A stretch of DNA of 34,024 nt, taken from positions 1 to 34,024 of the forward strand of contig JAOOJU010000007.1 of assembly GCA_028407765.1 (NCBI GenBank), written 5' to 3'. Shown here one piece after another: positions 1 to 8,684 of this stretch; the first letter of the stretch is position 1, and the number at the start of each line of letters is the position of its first letter. The position numbers and the translations under genes were made by a program. The stretch comes from Rickettsiales bacterium (GTDB taxonomy: Bacteria; Pseudomonadota; Alphaproteobacteria; Methylaequorales; Methylaequoraceae). Below the pieces are notes generated by a model. It had not been told where the DNA came from, made no database searches, and saw only the letters and a list, made by a program, of their open reading frames with translations.

Positions 1-1079
1 TATTGGGACTTCCAAATGTTGGAAAGTCAACTCTTTTTAATGCTTTGACTTCGACTCAATCAGCAGAATCACAAAACTATCCATTCTGCACAATAGAACC
101 TAATGTTGGGAAAGTGATAGTATATGATAAAAGATTGGATGATATTTCAAAAATATCAGAATCAGAAAAAATTATTTTTAATCAGCTAGAATTTGTAGAT
201 ATTGCTGGATTAGTTAAGGGTGCAAGTAAAGGAGAGGGTTTAGGTAATAAGTTTTTAGGCAATTTAAATAATGTCGATGCAATAATACATATGGTCCGAT
301 GTTTTGAATCTGAAGATGTAACTCACATAGAAAATTCAATAAATCCTCTCAACGACATACAAATAATCGAAACTGAGTTGTTACTCTCTGACTTATCTAA
401 AATAGAAAATATAATTAATAATCTTCAAAAGAAAAATAAAGGTAAAAAAATTGACTCTTTTTACACAGATACTCTAAATCTTGTACAAAAATCGATATCT
501 GATGGAATTGCTGTTAATGAAATATGTCTTGATTCCAAGCAAATCAATTATATCAAGACTCTGAATTTTCTTACTTTTAAACCGTACTTATTTGTTTGTA
601 ATGTGGATGAAAACTCAATAACAACCGGCAATGAATTCTCTGAAATGGTTTCAAATGCTGCAAAAAAAAAGAATATAAATAGTTTGTTGGTTTCTGCTTC
701 AATAGAGTCTGAAATTTCAATTATAGAAAATGAACAAGAGAAAAAAGCGTTTCTTAACAGCATTGGTCTAAAAGAAACTAGCTTATCAAAGCTAGCAAGA
801 GAAGGTTATAAACTACTAGACTTGATAACATTTTTTACTTCAGGGCAAAAGGAATCAAGGGCTTGGTCATGTAAGTCAGGGTCTTTTGCACCAGAAGCAG
901 GTGCAAAAATTCATACAGATTTTGAAAAAGGTTTCATAAAAGCCGAAACTATTAGTTACTCAGATTTTATTAAGTTTAATGGAGAGATTGGTTGCAAGGA
1001 AAATGGAAAAATCAGGCAAGAGGGAAAAGATTATGTTGTAAAAGATGGTGACATAATGAATTTCAAATTCAATATTTAG
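1..1079 (+). CDS. ychF: Redox-regulated P-loop ATPase YchF (5' end cut by window)
   Basis: This is a ribosome-associated, OLA1/YchF-type nucleotide hydrolase that prefers ATP. The P-loop GLPNVGKST sits at the very start of the window, followed by the G3 motif [10 protein letters not shown]. The G4 position reads NVDE instead of the NKxD of true GTPases, as is usual in YchF. The last 80 or so residues form a TGS domain beginning around [14 protein letters not shown]. Family members are about 363 residues and start roughly ten residues before the P-loop, so the true start lies upstream of the window. The TTG at position 3 is an internal codon, not a start. The gene ends at a TAG at 1077-1079, overlapping the end of the convergent aldolase gene by 11 nt. 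Confidence 0.96.
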   Translation, partial: LGLPNVGKSTLFNALTSTQSAESQNYPFCTIEPNVGKVIVYDKRLDDISKISESEKIIFNQLEFVDIAGLVKGASKGEGLGNKFLGNLNNVDAIIHMVRCFESEDVTHIENSINPLNDIQIIETELLLSDLSKIENIINNLQKKNKGKKIDSFYTDTLNLVQKSISDGIAVNEICLDSKQINYIKTLNFLTFKPYLFVCNVDENSITTGNEFSEMVSNAAKKKNINSLLVSASIESEISIIENEQEKKAFLNSIGLKETSLSKLAREGYKLLDLITFFTSGQKESRAWSCKSGSFAPEAGAKIHTDFEKGFIKAETISYSDFIKFNGEIGCKENGKIRQEGKDYVVKDGDIMNFKFNI

Positions 1080-1707
1080 GTTTATAATTACTAAACAAAC
1101 TAATAACTTCATTCATTTCCTGATCATTAAGTAATTTATAATCACCTAATATTTTGCAAATTGAATATTGTTTTGAAATTTTTTCTAATGCTTCACAAAG
1201 TGAAATAGCCTCCTCAAAAGTTTTTCCAATGGTAATCTGGCCATGGTTTTCCATTAAACAACCTTTTCTATTATTCAAAGCATCTAAAACATTTTCAGCA
1301 ATCTTATTAGAACCAAACAAAGCATATTTAGCACACAAAATATCATCTCCACCAAACTCAGCAACCATATAGTGAAAAGGCGGAATTCTCTCTCTTACAC
1401 AGGATAAAGACGATGCCCATACCGAATGACTATGAACTATGGCATTAATATCCTTCTTTTTTTTGTAAATTAATAAGTGCATTTTCCACTCACTTGATGG
1501 TTTTGTTGACCCTTTAATGAAACCTTTTTGATCAATAAATACTATATCTTTTGCTTTTATTTTATCGGGAGATTGTGCAGAAGGTGAAATAAAAAAACCT
1601 TGCTTAGTTCTGATACTGATGTTTCCTTCCGAAGCAAGGTTTAATTTTTGTTCCTTTAAGAACTTTAGACCAAAAATAATTTTTTCTTTTAAAGTTTCTT
1701 TATCCAT
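1069..1707 (-). CDS. FucA-type class II aldolase (probable 5-methylthioribulose-1-P / 5-deoxyribulose-1-P aldolase)
   Basis: This is a zinc-dependent class II aldolase/adducin-family protein of 212 residues. The catalytic set of E. coli L-fuculose-1-phosphate aldolase is present at the same residue numbers: Glu73 (SSEWKMH), His92 and His94 (VHSHS), and His155 (ENHGQ). Long stretches such as IPPFHYMVAEFGG also resemble FucA. The gene directly follows mtnP and mtnA, 1 base or less after mtnA, and no other fucose gene is present. By analogy with the MTA 'DHAP shunt' known from Rhodospirillum rubrum and some E. coli, it may split 5-methylthioribulose-1-phosphate into DHAP and methylthioacetaldehyde. 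MtnB dehydratase belongs to the same superfamily and is the main alternative, but the FucA-like residues and absence of mtnC/mtnD nearby favour an aldolase. The family is firm; the substrate is inferred. Confidence 0.85.
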   Translation of the reverse strand: MDKETLKEKIIFGLKFLKEQKLNLASEGNISIRTKQGFFISPSAQSPDKIKAKDIVFIDQKGFIKGSTKPSSEWKMHLLIYKKKKDINAIVHSHSVWASSLSCVRERIPPFHYMVAEFGGDDILCAKYALFGSNKIAENVLDALNNRKGCLMENHGQITIGKTFEEAISLCEALEKISKQYSICKILGDYKLLNDQEMNEVISLFSNYKPKY

Positions 1708-2784
1708 TTATTTAAATTTTATATTTTTTAAAATTTCTTTTTTTGAGGCACCAAATACTCCATATTCTGTAATTAATTTCGTGATGTATTTTGCAGGAGT
1801 TACGTCAAAAGCAGGGTTAAAGATATTTGCATTTTTAAAATAAACTAAATGCTCTTTTATTTTATTATTAGAAAAAGAATTCATATGCGAGAGTTCTTTG
1901 GGATTCCTCTCTTCAATTGGTATTTTACCTAAACCTGACTCCAATTTATTATCAATTGTTGAGGATGGAAGTGCAACGTAAAATGGAATTTTATTGTCGT
2001 GAGCTGCAAGAGCTTTAAGATATGTTCCAATTTTATTTCCTACATCACCATTTATTGCAGTCCTATCACTACCAACTATACATAAATCCACTTTACCCTC
2101 ATGCATCAAATGTCCTCCAGCATTATCAACAATTATTGTATATGGAATTTTTTCATTTTTAAGTTCCCAAGCTGTAAGAAGAGCTCCCTGATTTCTTGGT
2201 CTAGTTTCATCAACCCAAACGTGAATGGGTATTTTCTGTCTTACTGCTTTGTAAATTGGTGCTAAAGCAGTTCCCCAATCAATTGCCGCAAGCCAACCTG
2301 CATTACAATGCGTTAAAATATTAACAACACTTTTTTTCTTTTGAAAAACCTTTTTAATTATTTCACAACCATAATCACCAATTAATTCACATGCTCTTTC
2401 ATCAGAATCTAAAATTCTTTGAGCATGTTCTGTTGCCTTATTAGCTCTTTTTGAAACATTTATATTAATTAGTTTTTTCTTTATAGAATCTAAGGACCAC
2501 CTAAGATTTACTGCAGTTGGTCGAGTAGAGAGTAAACTATCATAACTTCTTTTTATATTTAAATTACTGGGATCTTTTTTAATAGAAATAGCCATTCCAA
2601 ATGCAGCTGTTACTCCTATAAGTGGAGCACCTCTTACCCTCATATTTAAAATAGCTTCACAAAAATCATCTAGGTTATTTAAATTAATTATTTCAAATTT
2701 AAATGGTAGTTTTGTTTGATCAATTATTTTAACAGTTTCTTTTTCAAGCCAAAGAGTTTTGTATCTCTTACCTTTTACAAGCAT
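1708..2784 (-). CDS. mtnA: S-methyl-5-thioribose-1-phosphate isomerase MtnA
   Basis: MtnA converts 5-methylthioribose-1-phosphate to 5-methylthioribulose-1-phosphate, the step after MtnP in methylthioadenosine salvage. The protein is 358 residues, typical for the family. The catalytic Cys160 (LTHCNAG) and Asp240 (VGSDR) fall at the same numbers as in the Bacillus subtilis enzyme. Other family motifs are VRGAPLIGVTAAFG, TRPTAVNLRWSLD and DETRPRNQGALLTAWEL. The start is an ATG at 2784, three bases after the mtnP stop, and the gene is followed immediately by the aldolase, so the three genes are probably cotranscribed. The protein is related to eIF2B-alpha-like proteins, but both catalytic residues support true MtnA. 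Confidence 0.96.
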   Translation of the reverse strand: MLVKGKRYKTLWLEKETVKIIDQTKLPFKFEIINLNNLDDFCEAILNMRVRGAPLIGVTAAFGMAISIKKDPSNLNIKRSYDSLLSTRPTAVNLRWSLDSIKKKLININVSKRANKATEHAQRILDSDERACELIGDYGCEIIKKVFQKKKSVVNILTHCNAGWLAAIDWGTALAPIYKAVRQKIPIHVWVDETRPRNQGALLTAWELKNEKIPYTIIVDNAGGHLMHEGKVDLCIVGSDRTAINGDVGNKIGTYLKALAAHDNKIPFYVALPSSTIDNKLESGLGKIPIEERNPKELSHMNSFSNNKIKEHLVYFKNANIFNPAFDVTPAKYITKLITEYGVFGASKKEILKNIKFK

Positions 2785-2787
2785 TTC

Positions 2788-3681
2788 TTATTGTATAATA
2801 TATCTTAGTTTCTTTTTAGCTTTATTATCAACTTTTGATAAGTCTGTAATTATTGAGTTTTTACTCAGATTTTGATCTGTGTCATCACAATTAATTGAGT
2901 TTATGAGTGAAAACTCCTTTATAAATTCAAAAGCTTTGGAACTATTCTCATTCAATGTCTTAATAATTTTTTCCACAGTTACCTTATCATGGTTTGGATG
3001 CCAACAATCAAAGTCTGTTACCATTGCTATTGAAGAATAACAAATTCCAGCTTCTTTTGCCAATTTGGCCTCAGGCATATTTGTCATACCGATTACATCA
3101 CAACCCCATGATCTGTAAAGTTGAGACTCAGCCAATGATGAAAACTGTGGTCCTTCAATACAAATATACGTTCCAGTTGAATGAAATTTAATCTTAAGTT
3201 TTTTTAGGACCTTAGAAGCTTTTTCACTTAAATTTTTACAGACTGGACGTGCGAATGGTACGTGGGCAACAATATCGTCATCAAAAAAGGTAGATTCTCT
3301 TTTGAACGTTTTATCAATAAATTGATCAACGACTACAAAGTTTCCTGGTTTATAATCTTTTCTCAAACTTCCAACAGCAGATAATGAAATAATATTTCTT
3401 ACATTTAGGATCTTAAGACATTCTATGTTTGCTCTAAAATTTATTTTTGATGGAGACAAATTATGACTTCTCCCATGACGAGGTAAAAATGCTACTTTCT
3501 TTTCATTTAAAAAACCGACGCATATTTCATCGGATGGTTTGCCAAAAGAAGATTTTATTTTTAACCATTTTGCTTTTTTTAAACCAGGGACTTTGTATAA
3601 ACCACTTCCACCTATAAAGGCAATTTCAATATCTTCATTTATATTTTTATTCAATATCTTTCCAAATTTTTCTTTTAACAC
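2788..3681 (-). CDS. mtnP: 5'-methylthioadenosine phosphorylase MtnP
   Basis: MtnP phosphorolyses methylthioadenosine, the by-product of polyamine and other SAM-dependent chemistry, to adenine and 5-methylthioribose-1-phosphate. Family motifs are IGGSGLY near the N-terminus, the phosphate-binding PRHGRSH around 68-73, EGPQFSSLAES around 176-186 and GMTNMPEA around 198-205. TDFDCW (aspartates 223 and 225) is the signature of phosphorylases that use 6-aminopurines, which favours MTA over the inosine analogue. The start is uncertain: a GTG at 3681 overlaps the end of petC by 35 nt, while a TTG at 3654 gives a protein nine residues shorter that still contains the whole conserved domain. No clear Shine-Dalgarno sequence supports either. 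Confidence 0.94.
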   Translation of the reverse strand: MLKEKFGKILNKNINEDIEIAFIGGSGLYKVPGLKKAKWLKIKSSFGKPSDEICVGFLNEKKVAFLPRHGRSHNLSPSKINFRANIECLKILNVRNIISLSAVGSLRKDYKPGNFVVVDQFIDKTFKRESTFFDDDIVAHVPFARPVCKNLSEKASKVLKKLKIKFHSTGTYICIEGPQFSSLAESQLYRSWGCDVIGMTNMPEAKLAKEAGICYSSIAMVTDFDCWHPNHDKVTVEKIIKTLNENSSKAFEFIKEFSLINSINCDDTDQNLSKNSIITDLSKVDNKAKKKLRYIIQ

Positions 3682-4411
3682 CTAACAACATCAAAGTTAT
3701 AAAAGTTAAAAAAATAAGAACTTTAACCCCCATATTTTTTCTAATTTCTAGTTCTGGTTCAGCAGTCCAAACAAGGAAAGAGGTAATGTCTCTTATTATT
3801 TGATCCTGAGTAGCTGGAGTACCATCTGAATACTCAACAATTTCATCCATAATGGGTGCTGGCATAGCAATTTGTTTTCCTGGATACACTATGTTATAAT
3901 ACATTCCGTCACTTAAATCAAAACCCTCTGGTGGCTCTTCTCTGTAACCATTTAATAAGTTATAGAGATAATCTGCACCATTTGCTCTTGCTTTTGTAAT
4001 AAGAGACAAATCTGGAGGATGGGCACCGTTGTTTGCTGCTCTTGCTTCGTTTTTGTTGGAATATGGACCAACAAATTTATCACTGGGTTTTGCAAACCTC
4101 TCAAACATTTCTCCTTCATCGTTTGGTCCATCTATAATTTCATATTCAGAAGCAATTGATTTAATATCATCAACACTATATCCAATATCTTTCAAATCCC
4201 TGTAAGCTATATATTTAATTCCATGGCACGATGCACAAACTTCTCTATAAACCTGAAAGCCTCTTTGTATAGAAGACTGATCAAATCTTCCAAAAAAACC
4301 CTTAAATGGCCAATTTTGTTTAATTATTTCGCTTTGTTCAACTGAAAGCAAATCATCTTTTGGAAAAAATAAAAGTAATAACATTACAATCAGTGATCTA
4401 CATTTGTACAT
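3647..4411 (-). CDS. petC: Cytochrome c1, bc1 complex
   Basis: This is the membrane-anchored c-type haem subunit of the ubiquinol:cytochrome c oxidoreductase, working on the periplasmic side of the inner membrane. The N-terminus is a signal sequence (RSLIVMLLLLFF). The haem attachment motif CASCH is at residues 59-63, preceded by the typical alphaproteobacterial WPFKGFFGRFD and QRGFQVYREV segments. A methionine in the MPAPIM stretch is the likely sixth haem ligand. A single C-terminal membrane helix (VLIFLTFITLMLLG) anchors the protein. It starts one base after the petB stop, completing a petABC operon. The end overlaps the proposed GTG start of mtnP. Confidence 0.97.
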   Translation of the reverse strand: MYKCRSLIVMLLLLFFPKDDLLSVEQSEIIKQNWPFKGFFGRFDQSSIQRGFQVYREVCASCHGIKYIAYRDLKDIGYSVDDIKSIASEYEIIDGPNDEGEMFERFAKPSDKFVGPYSNKNEARAANNGAHPPDLSLITKARANGADYLYNLLNGYREEPPEGFDLSDGMYYNIVYPGKQIAMPAPIMDEIVEYSDGTPATQDQIIRDITSFLVWTAEPELEIRKNMGVKVLIFLTFITLMLLGVKRKIWKDIE

Positions 4412-4412
4412 T

Positions 4413-5669
4413 TTATTTTAAAACAGAATCAGGGTTATTAGAATCATTACTAAATTTTTCAGAAAGAACCGAGGCGGCTATACTAGTAGGAGGAGTATGA
4501 GATTTTTCAAATCTGGATAAAAGTGGTAGAAGCACAAGAAAAAATACAAAATAATAAGCTGTACAGATTCTTGATATTAAAACATAAATTCCTTCTGCAG
4601 GCATAGAACCAACCCAACCTAAAATCATAGAGTTTAAGAAAAATAACCAAAAAAACTGTTTGTAGTAAGGTCTAAATCTTGCGCTTCTTACTTTGTGCGT
4701 GTCTAACCATGGAAGAATAAAAAGAACTGCAACTGCTGCAAACATCAAGATAACCCCTAAAAGCTTGTCAGGAACAGCTCTCAAAATAGCATAAAAAGGA
4801 AGGAAATACCATTCAGGTACTATATGGGATGGAGTAACTAAAGGATCTGCAGGAATGTAATTATCTGGGTGACCTAAAAAATTGGGAGCAAAAAACACTA
4901 ATCCAAAAAAAACTATCAGGAAAACACCTAAACCAAAATAATCTTTAACAGTATAGTAAGGATGAAAAGGTATTGTATCTCCATCTGATTTGACATCAAC
5001 TCCTAATGGATTATTAGACCCAAATTGATGTAGAGCAACTAAATGTAAGACTACTACTCCAACTATTAAAAAAGGCATTAGATAATGTAAAACAAAGAAT
5101 CTTGTTAGGGTTGGGTTATCCACTGAAAAGCCTCCCCACAAAAAAGTAACAATATAATCTCCAATTACAGGAAATGCAGAAAAAAGATTTGTAATAACAG
5201 TTGCGCCCCAAAAGCTCATTTGTCCCCAGGGTAAAACATAGCCCATAAAAGCAGTAGCCATCATTAATAAAAGAATGAGAACACCTAAGATCCAGAGAAT
5301 TTCTCTTGGAGACTTAAATGATCCATAATAAAGGCCTCTAAAAATATGAATATATACGACTATAAAAAACATTGAGGCGCCATTCATATGAATATATCTC
5401 AATAACCAACCATTATTTACATCTCTCATTATCCTTTCAATACTGTCAAAAGCTAAATCTGAGTTTGCCGTATACTGCATTGCAAGCAGAATTCCGGTTA
5501 ATATCATTATTACTAGTGTTACACCTGCTAAAGATCCAAAGTTCCAAAAATAAGAGAGATTCTTAGGCGTTGGATAATCTCTCAAATTTTCATTAATGAA
5601 AGTAAAAACTGGAAGCCTTTTATCTATCCATCCAGTAATACCTTTTTGATTATTTAGTTCTGACTTCAT
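4413..5669 (-). CDS. petB: Cytochrome b, bc1 complex
   Basis: This is the membrane-embedded di-haem quinol-oxidising subunit of the bc1 complex. At 418 residues it is a full-length single-chain cytochrome b rather than a split b6/IV form. The four haem ligands come as two pairs separated by 14 residues: His94/His108 and His195/His209, the spacing typical of bc1 enzymes. The quinol-oxidation site motif PEWY is at 285-288, and [15 protein letters not shown] is the conserved helix C region. At least eight hydrophobic membrane segments are visible. The gene starts two bases after the petA stop and is followed after one base by petC. Confidence 0.98.
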   Translation of the reverse strand: MKSELNNQKGITGWIDKRLPVFTFINENLRDYPTPKNLSYFWNFGSLAGVTLVIMILTGILLAMQYTANSDLAFDSIERIMRDVNNGWLLRYIHMNGASMFFIVVYIHIFRGLYYGSFKSPREILWILGVLILLLMMATAFMGYVLPWGQMSFWGATVITNLFSAFPVIGDYIVTFLWGGFSVDNPTLTRFFVLHYLMPFLIVGVVVLHLVALHQFGSNNPLGVDVKSDGDTIPFHPYYTVKDYFGLGVFLIVFFGLVFFAPNFLGHPDNYIPADPLVTPSHIVPEWYFLPFYAILRAVPDKLLGVILMFAAVAVLFILPWLDTHKVRSARFRPYYKQFFWLFFLNSMILGWVGSMPAEGIYVLISRICTAYYFVFFLVLLPLLSRFEKSHTPPTSIAASVLSEKFSNDSNNPDSVLK

Positions 5670-5671
5670 AA

Positions 5672-6244
5672 TTAACCTATTTTAATAATTTCTTCACTAA
5701 CAAATTCATAAGGTGGAACATCTAAGTTTACAGGCGCAGGACCTTTTCTCACTCTACCAGAGGTGTCATAATGAGACCCATGACAGGGACAGAACCAACC
5801 ACCATATTCACCTTTTTGATCTCCTATTTTTTGACCTAATGGAACACAACCGAGATGTGTACAAACTCCAACTACAACCAACCATTCAGCTTTCTTTACT
5901 CTTTTTTCGTCCTCAACTTTATGTTTTAAATCATCAATACTCACTCTTCTTGCTTCATCTATCTCACTGCCAGTTCTATGCCTTATAAAAATCGGTTTTC
6001 CCCTCCACATAACTGTAACGCTTTGCCCTACTTCAACCGAAGAAAGATCTACTTCTGTTGATGCTAGTGCTAAAACATCTTTAGCGGGGTTCATTGTATC
6101 TATCATTGCCCATCCAGCTACAATTCCACCTGCGGCTGCAAGACCTGTAGTTGTGAGATATAAGAAATCTCTTTTTTCTTTATCTACTTCTGTCAACTTG
6201 TCAGAATCTTTAAATTCGCTTGATATTTTATCTTTTTCTTTCAT
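5672..6244 (-). CDS. petA: Rieske iron-sulfur protein, bc1 complex
   Basis: This is the [2Fe-2S] subunit that passes electrons from ubiquinol to cytochrome c1. The cluster-binding boxes are CTHLGC (128-133) and CPCHGSHYD (152-160); Cys128, His130, Cys152 and His155 are the cluster ligands, and Cys133 and Cys154 form the usual disulfide. The N-terminal membrane anchor is at about 28-48. Rieske proteins are normally exported by the Tat system using a twin-arginine RRDFL motif, but here it reads Lys24-Arg25-Asp-Phe-Leu. This is the first gene of the petABC operon. The ATG at 6244 is preceded by GGAAG only two bases upstream, too close for a good ribosome site. Confidence 0.97.
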   Translation of the reverse strand: MKEKDKISSEFKDSDKLTEVDKEKRDFLYLTTTGLAAAGGIVAGWAMIDTMNPAKDVLALASTEVDLSSVEVGQSVTVMWRGKPIFIRHRTGSEIDEARRVSIDDLKHKVEDEKRVKKAEWLVVVGVCTHLGCVPLGQKIGDQKGEYGGWFCPCHGSHYDTSGRVRKGPAPVNLDVPPYEFVSEEIIKIG

Positions 6245-6337
6245 CTTCCGTACAGTTCATATTTACTAGGTTTAAAATATATTTTTTATTATATTTATTA
6301 TACATAAATTAATATAAAAAGAAAAAAAAGCAAAACA

Positions 6338-7192
6338 ATGGAAAATTTAGAAATTAATAAAAAAAAAGCAACAAAATGGTTCTTTGAGTTAAGAAATAAG
6401 ATATGTGACTTTCTAGAAGACATTGAAAGAAAGAATAATAGTAATAAAAAATTTAAAAAGACTTCATGGGATAGAAAATCAGAAAAAAGTAAAAAATCAG
6501 GTGGTGGTGAAATGGCTGTTCTCAGAGGAAAAGTATTTGAAAAAGCGGGAGTAAATATATCTACAGTTTATGGAAAATTATCAAAAGATTTGGTCAAGAA
6601 AATCCCTGGGACAGAAAAAACAGATGAATTTTGGGCTTCAGGTATTTCTTTAGTCATCCATCCAAAGTCTCCACATATTCCAGCTGTTCACATGAACACA
6701 AGATATATTGTAACCTCCAAATCTTGGTTTGGAGGAGGAGCTGATATAACTCCAACTAATAAAGAATCCTCTGATTCAAAGGAATTAGCTAAACTCTTTC
6801 ACTTTAATTATAAAAAAATATGTGAGGAATATAAAAAAGGCTCATATATAAAATTCAAAGAATGGTGTGATAATTATTTCTTTCTACCGCATAGAGGAGA
6901 GTCAAGGGGTCTAGGTGGAATTTTTTATGATTATCTAAATAGTGGAAATTGGAAGGATGATTTTGTATTCACAAAAAATGTTGGTAAAACTTTTTTAGAA
7001 ACCTACGAAAATATTTTAGAAAAAACTACTGATAAGAAATGGACAAAAAAAGATGAAGAACTTCAACTATTCAGAAGATCTAGGTACACAGAGTTCAATT
7101 TATTGTATGATAGAGGAACAAAATTTGGTTTAATGACAAATGGGAATCCAGATGCAATTTTTATGTCTTTACCTCCATCTGCTTCTTGGTAA
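6338..7192 (+). CDS. hemF: Oxygen-dependent coproporphyrinogen III oxidase
   Basis: HemF oxidatively decarboxylates coproporphyrinogen III to protoporphyrinogen IX with O2, a late step in haem synthesis. Recognisable blocks are GGGEMAVLRGKVFEKAGVN, HMNTRYIVT, SWFGGGADITP, FLPHRGESRGLGGIFYD and RYTEFNLLYDRGTKFGL. The protein is 284 residues, slightly short of the usual 300 or so. It ends right after MSLPPSASW, where homologues carry a few more residues. The gene is divergent from petA across 93 AT-rich bases, so the two may share a control region. Its 3' end overlaps the convergent cca gene by 32 nt. Confidence 0.97.
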   Translation: MENLEINKKKATKWFFELRNKICDFLEDIERKNNSNKKFKKTSWDRKSEKSKKSGGGEMAVLRGKVFEKAGVNISTVYGKLSKDLVKKIPGTEKTDEFWASGISLVIHPKSPHIPAVHMNTRYIVTSKSWFGGGADITPTNKESSDSKELAKLFHFNYKKICEEYKKGSYIKFKEWCDNYFFLPHRGESRGLGGIFYDYLNSGNWKDDFVFTKNVGKTFLETYENILEKTTDKKWTKKDEELQLFRRSRYTEFNLLYDRGTKFGLMTNGNPDAIFMSLPPSASW

Positions 7193-8441
7193 GTTTTTGA
7201 AGATACTCCATGCACTCTGATTTGTTAGGCCTAAATTTTTTCATAATCCACCAATCCAATACAACACCTAGATATTTACCGATTAATTTTCCTTCTTTTA
7301 TTCCTAACTGTTTTATATCATCTCCAGAAATTGGACTTCTTTTGTTTTTCCAAGAGTTTATTACCTCATAAAAATTTTGAAACTTGGCTAATGAAATATT
7401 ACCATCAACAAAATTAAAGATTATTTCATCACTCACAAGAACTTTACCATGTAAAATTATATTTCTACAGACTTCATTTTCGCTAAAATTTTTAAATTTT
7501 AACCTTTTTGCTATCCTTGAAAAGGATTCTTTTCCTAATTTATAAAACTCTGATTTTTTAAGGAATCTTCCTTTACCTCTAAATAAGAATTTAATTCTCC
7601 TGTCAGAATCTAAATCTCCTATTTTTTTCTCTATTTTAAATAATTTATTTATGTGCGTTAAATTAATCTTTAAGTTAAAAACATAGTCAAGAATCTTAGT
7701 GCTATCTAATTTCTTAAAGTTTGTACTAAAACCTTTTGTCATTATTATTTTTTTGAACTCATTTATTCTTCTTTCAAAAGAAAGCAGACTAATTTTTTTT
7801 TTCATTGAATTACAAGCAGCGAGACATTCATTATCAAAACTTTTTGAATATTCTAGACTGAACCTCAAAAATCTTAGAATTCTCAGATAATCTTCTTTAA
7901 TTCGTTCTAGCGGATTTCCAATAAATACAACTTTTCCATTAATTAAGTCTTCTTTTCCTCCAAAATAGTCAAAAATATTTCCATCCAAATCAGAATATAT
8001 AGAATTGATTGTCAGATCTCTTCTTTTGGCGTCCTCTAACCAATTATTAGTATATTTTACTTTCGCCCATCTTCCATCTGAAGATAAATCCTTTCTCAAT
8101 GAAGTAACTTCTATGAGTAAATCATTAACTAATATTGTTAATGTTCCAAATTTATAACCAGTTTTTAAGTATCTAATATTTGATTTTTTTAGACAATCAA
8201 TCATTTGATCAGGATTTAAATCAGAGGCAAGATCAGTTGAAGAATTTATAGTTCTCTTTAAAATTAGATCTCTTACATTACCTCCAACAATTCTAATTTC
8301 TCCACCTACTTCAGCAAATGACTTTTTAAGGACCAATAACTCTCTCAATGGCAAATTATATTTCTTACAAATAGATTTAAAATTTTTTATTTTATTTTTT
8401 ATTCTCACCAAAAAAACCAGGTACAATTTTTTCTCCGTCAT
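7161..8441 (-). CDS. cca: CCA tRNA nucleotidyltransferase / PcnB-like, with altered DxD motif
   Basis: This is a class II nucleotidyltransferase-fold protein of the CCA-adding/poly(A) polymerase family, in its alphaproteobacterial form. Visible motifs are RIVGGNVRD (50-58), RRDLTINSIYSD, DYFGGKEDLINGKVVFIG and the tail-binding ERIKEDYLRILRFLRF. The metal-binding DxD pair, normally in a DxDxAT context, reads Ser68-Thr-Asp70-Leu-Ala-Ser, so the first catalytic aspartate appears to be replaced by serine. The ATG at 8441 was chosen; a TTG at 8468 and a GTG at 8408 are alternatives. The chosen start overlaps the end of the upstream membrane-protein gene. Whether the product still adds CCA cannot be told from sequence. 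Confidence 0.88.
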   Translation of the reverse strand: MTEKKLYLVFLVRIKNKIKNFKSICKKYNLPLRELLVLKKSFAEVGGEIRIVGGNVRDLILKRTINSSTDLASDLNPDQMIDCLKKSNIRYLKTGYKFGTLTILVNDLLIEVTSLRKDLSSDGRWAKVKYTNNWLEDAKRRDLTINSIYSDLDGNIFDYFGGKEDLINGKVVFIGNPLERIKEDYLRILRFLRFSLEYSKSFDNECLAACNSMKKKISLLSFERRINEFKKIIMTKGFSTNFKKLDSTKILDYVFNLKINLTHINKLFKIEKKIGDLDSDRRIKFLFRGKGRFLKKSEFYKLGKESFSRIAKRLKFKNFSENEVCRNIILHGKVLVSDEIIFNFVDGNISLAKFQNFYEVINSWKNKRSPISGDDIKQLGIKEGKLIGKYLGVVLDWWIMKKFRPNKSECMEYLQKLTKKQMEVKT

Positions 8442-8640
8442 ATTTTGGAGAGTTGTATTGTTTGTCAATATTAATATTACTATTTAAAAAGAATAAAATT
8501 ATAAATAATATAATGCTTAAAATAAATATGATATTTATTACAAATAAATAGTTGCTTTTTTTTTGTGTTTTAAAAGTGACTATTTTATAAATAAAAAAAG
8601 ATAAAACTATGCTACAAAAAAGGAATACTAACTTTAACAT
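8392..8640 (-). CDS. Small two-helix membrane protein, DUF6111-like
   Basis: This is an 82-residue hydrophobic protein with two predicted membrane helices, at about 1-21 and 32-52, and a short polar tail. The tail (YDGEKIVPGFF) and the position directly upstream of cca resemble the alphaproteobacterial DUF6111 family, which occupies the same place; this assignment is from memory. The ATG at 8640 is preferred over a TTG at 8679 because the first helix starts there. The 3' end overlaps the cca start region, suggesting coupled translation. The function of this family is not known. Confidence 0.65.
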   Translation of the reverse strand: MLKLVFLFCSIVLSFFIYKIVTFKTQKKSNYLFVINIIFILSIILFIILFFLNSNINIDKQYNSPKYDGEKIVPGFFGENKK

Positions 8641-8684
8641 TTTTATATAATTATATTTGATATTAAATAACTTTAACAAGAACG

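Noticed and set aside
661-669. Runs of 8-9 identical A or T bases within genes (for example in ychF) as possible phase-variable sites
   Set aside because: Such runs are frequent throughout this AT-rich window and occur in housekeeping genes with intact frames, so there is no specific sign of phase variation.
6245-6337. Divergent promoters between petA and hemF
   Set aside because: The 93-nt region is nearly all A/T, with several TATAAT-like boxes in both directions and no well-spaced -35 partner, so no single site can be supported.
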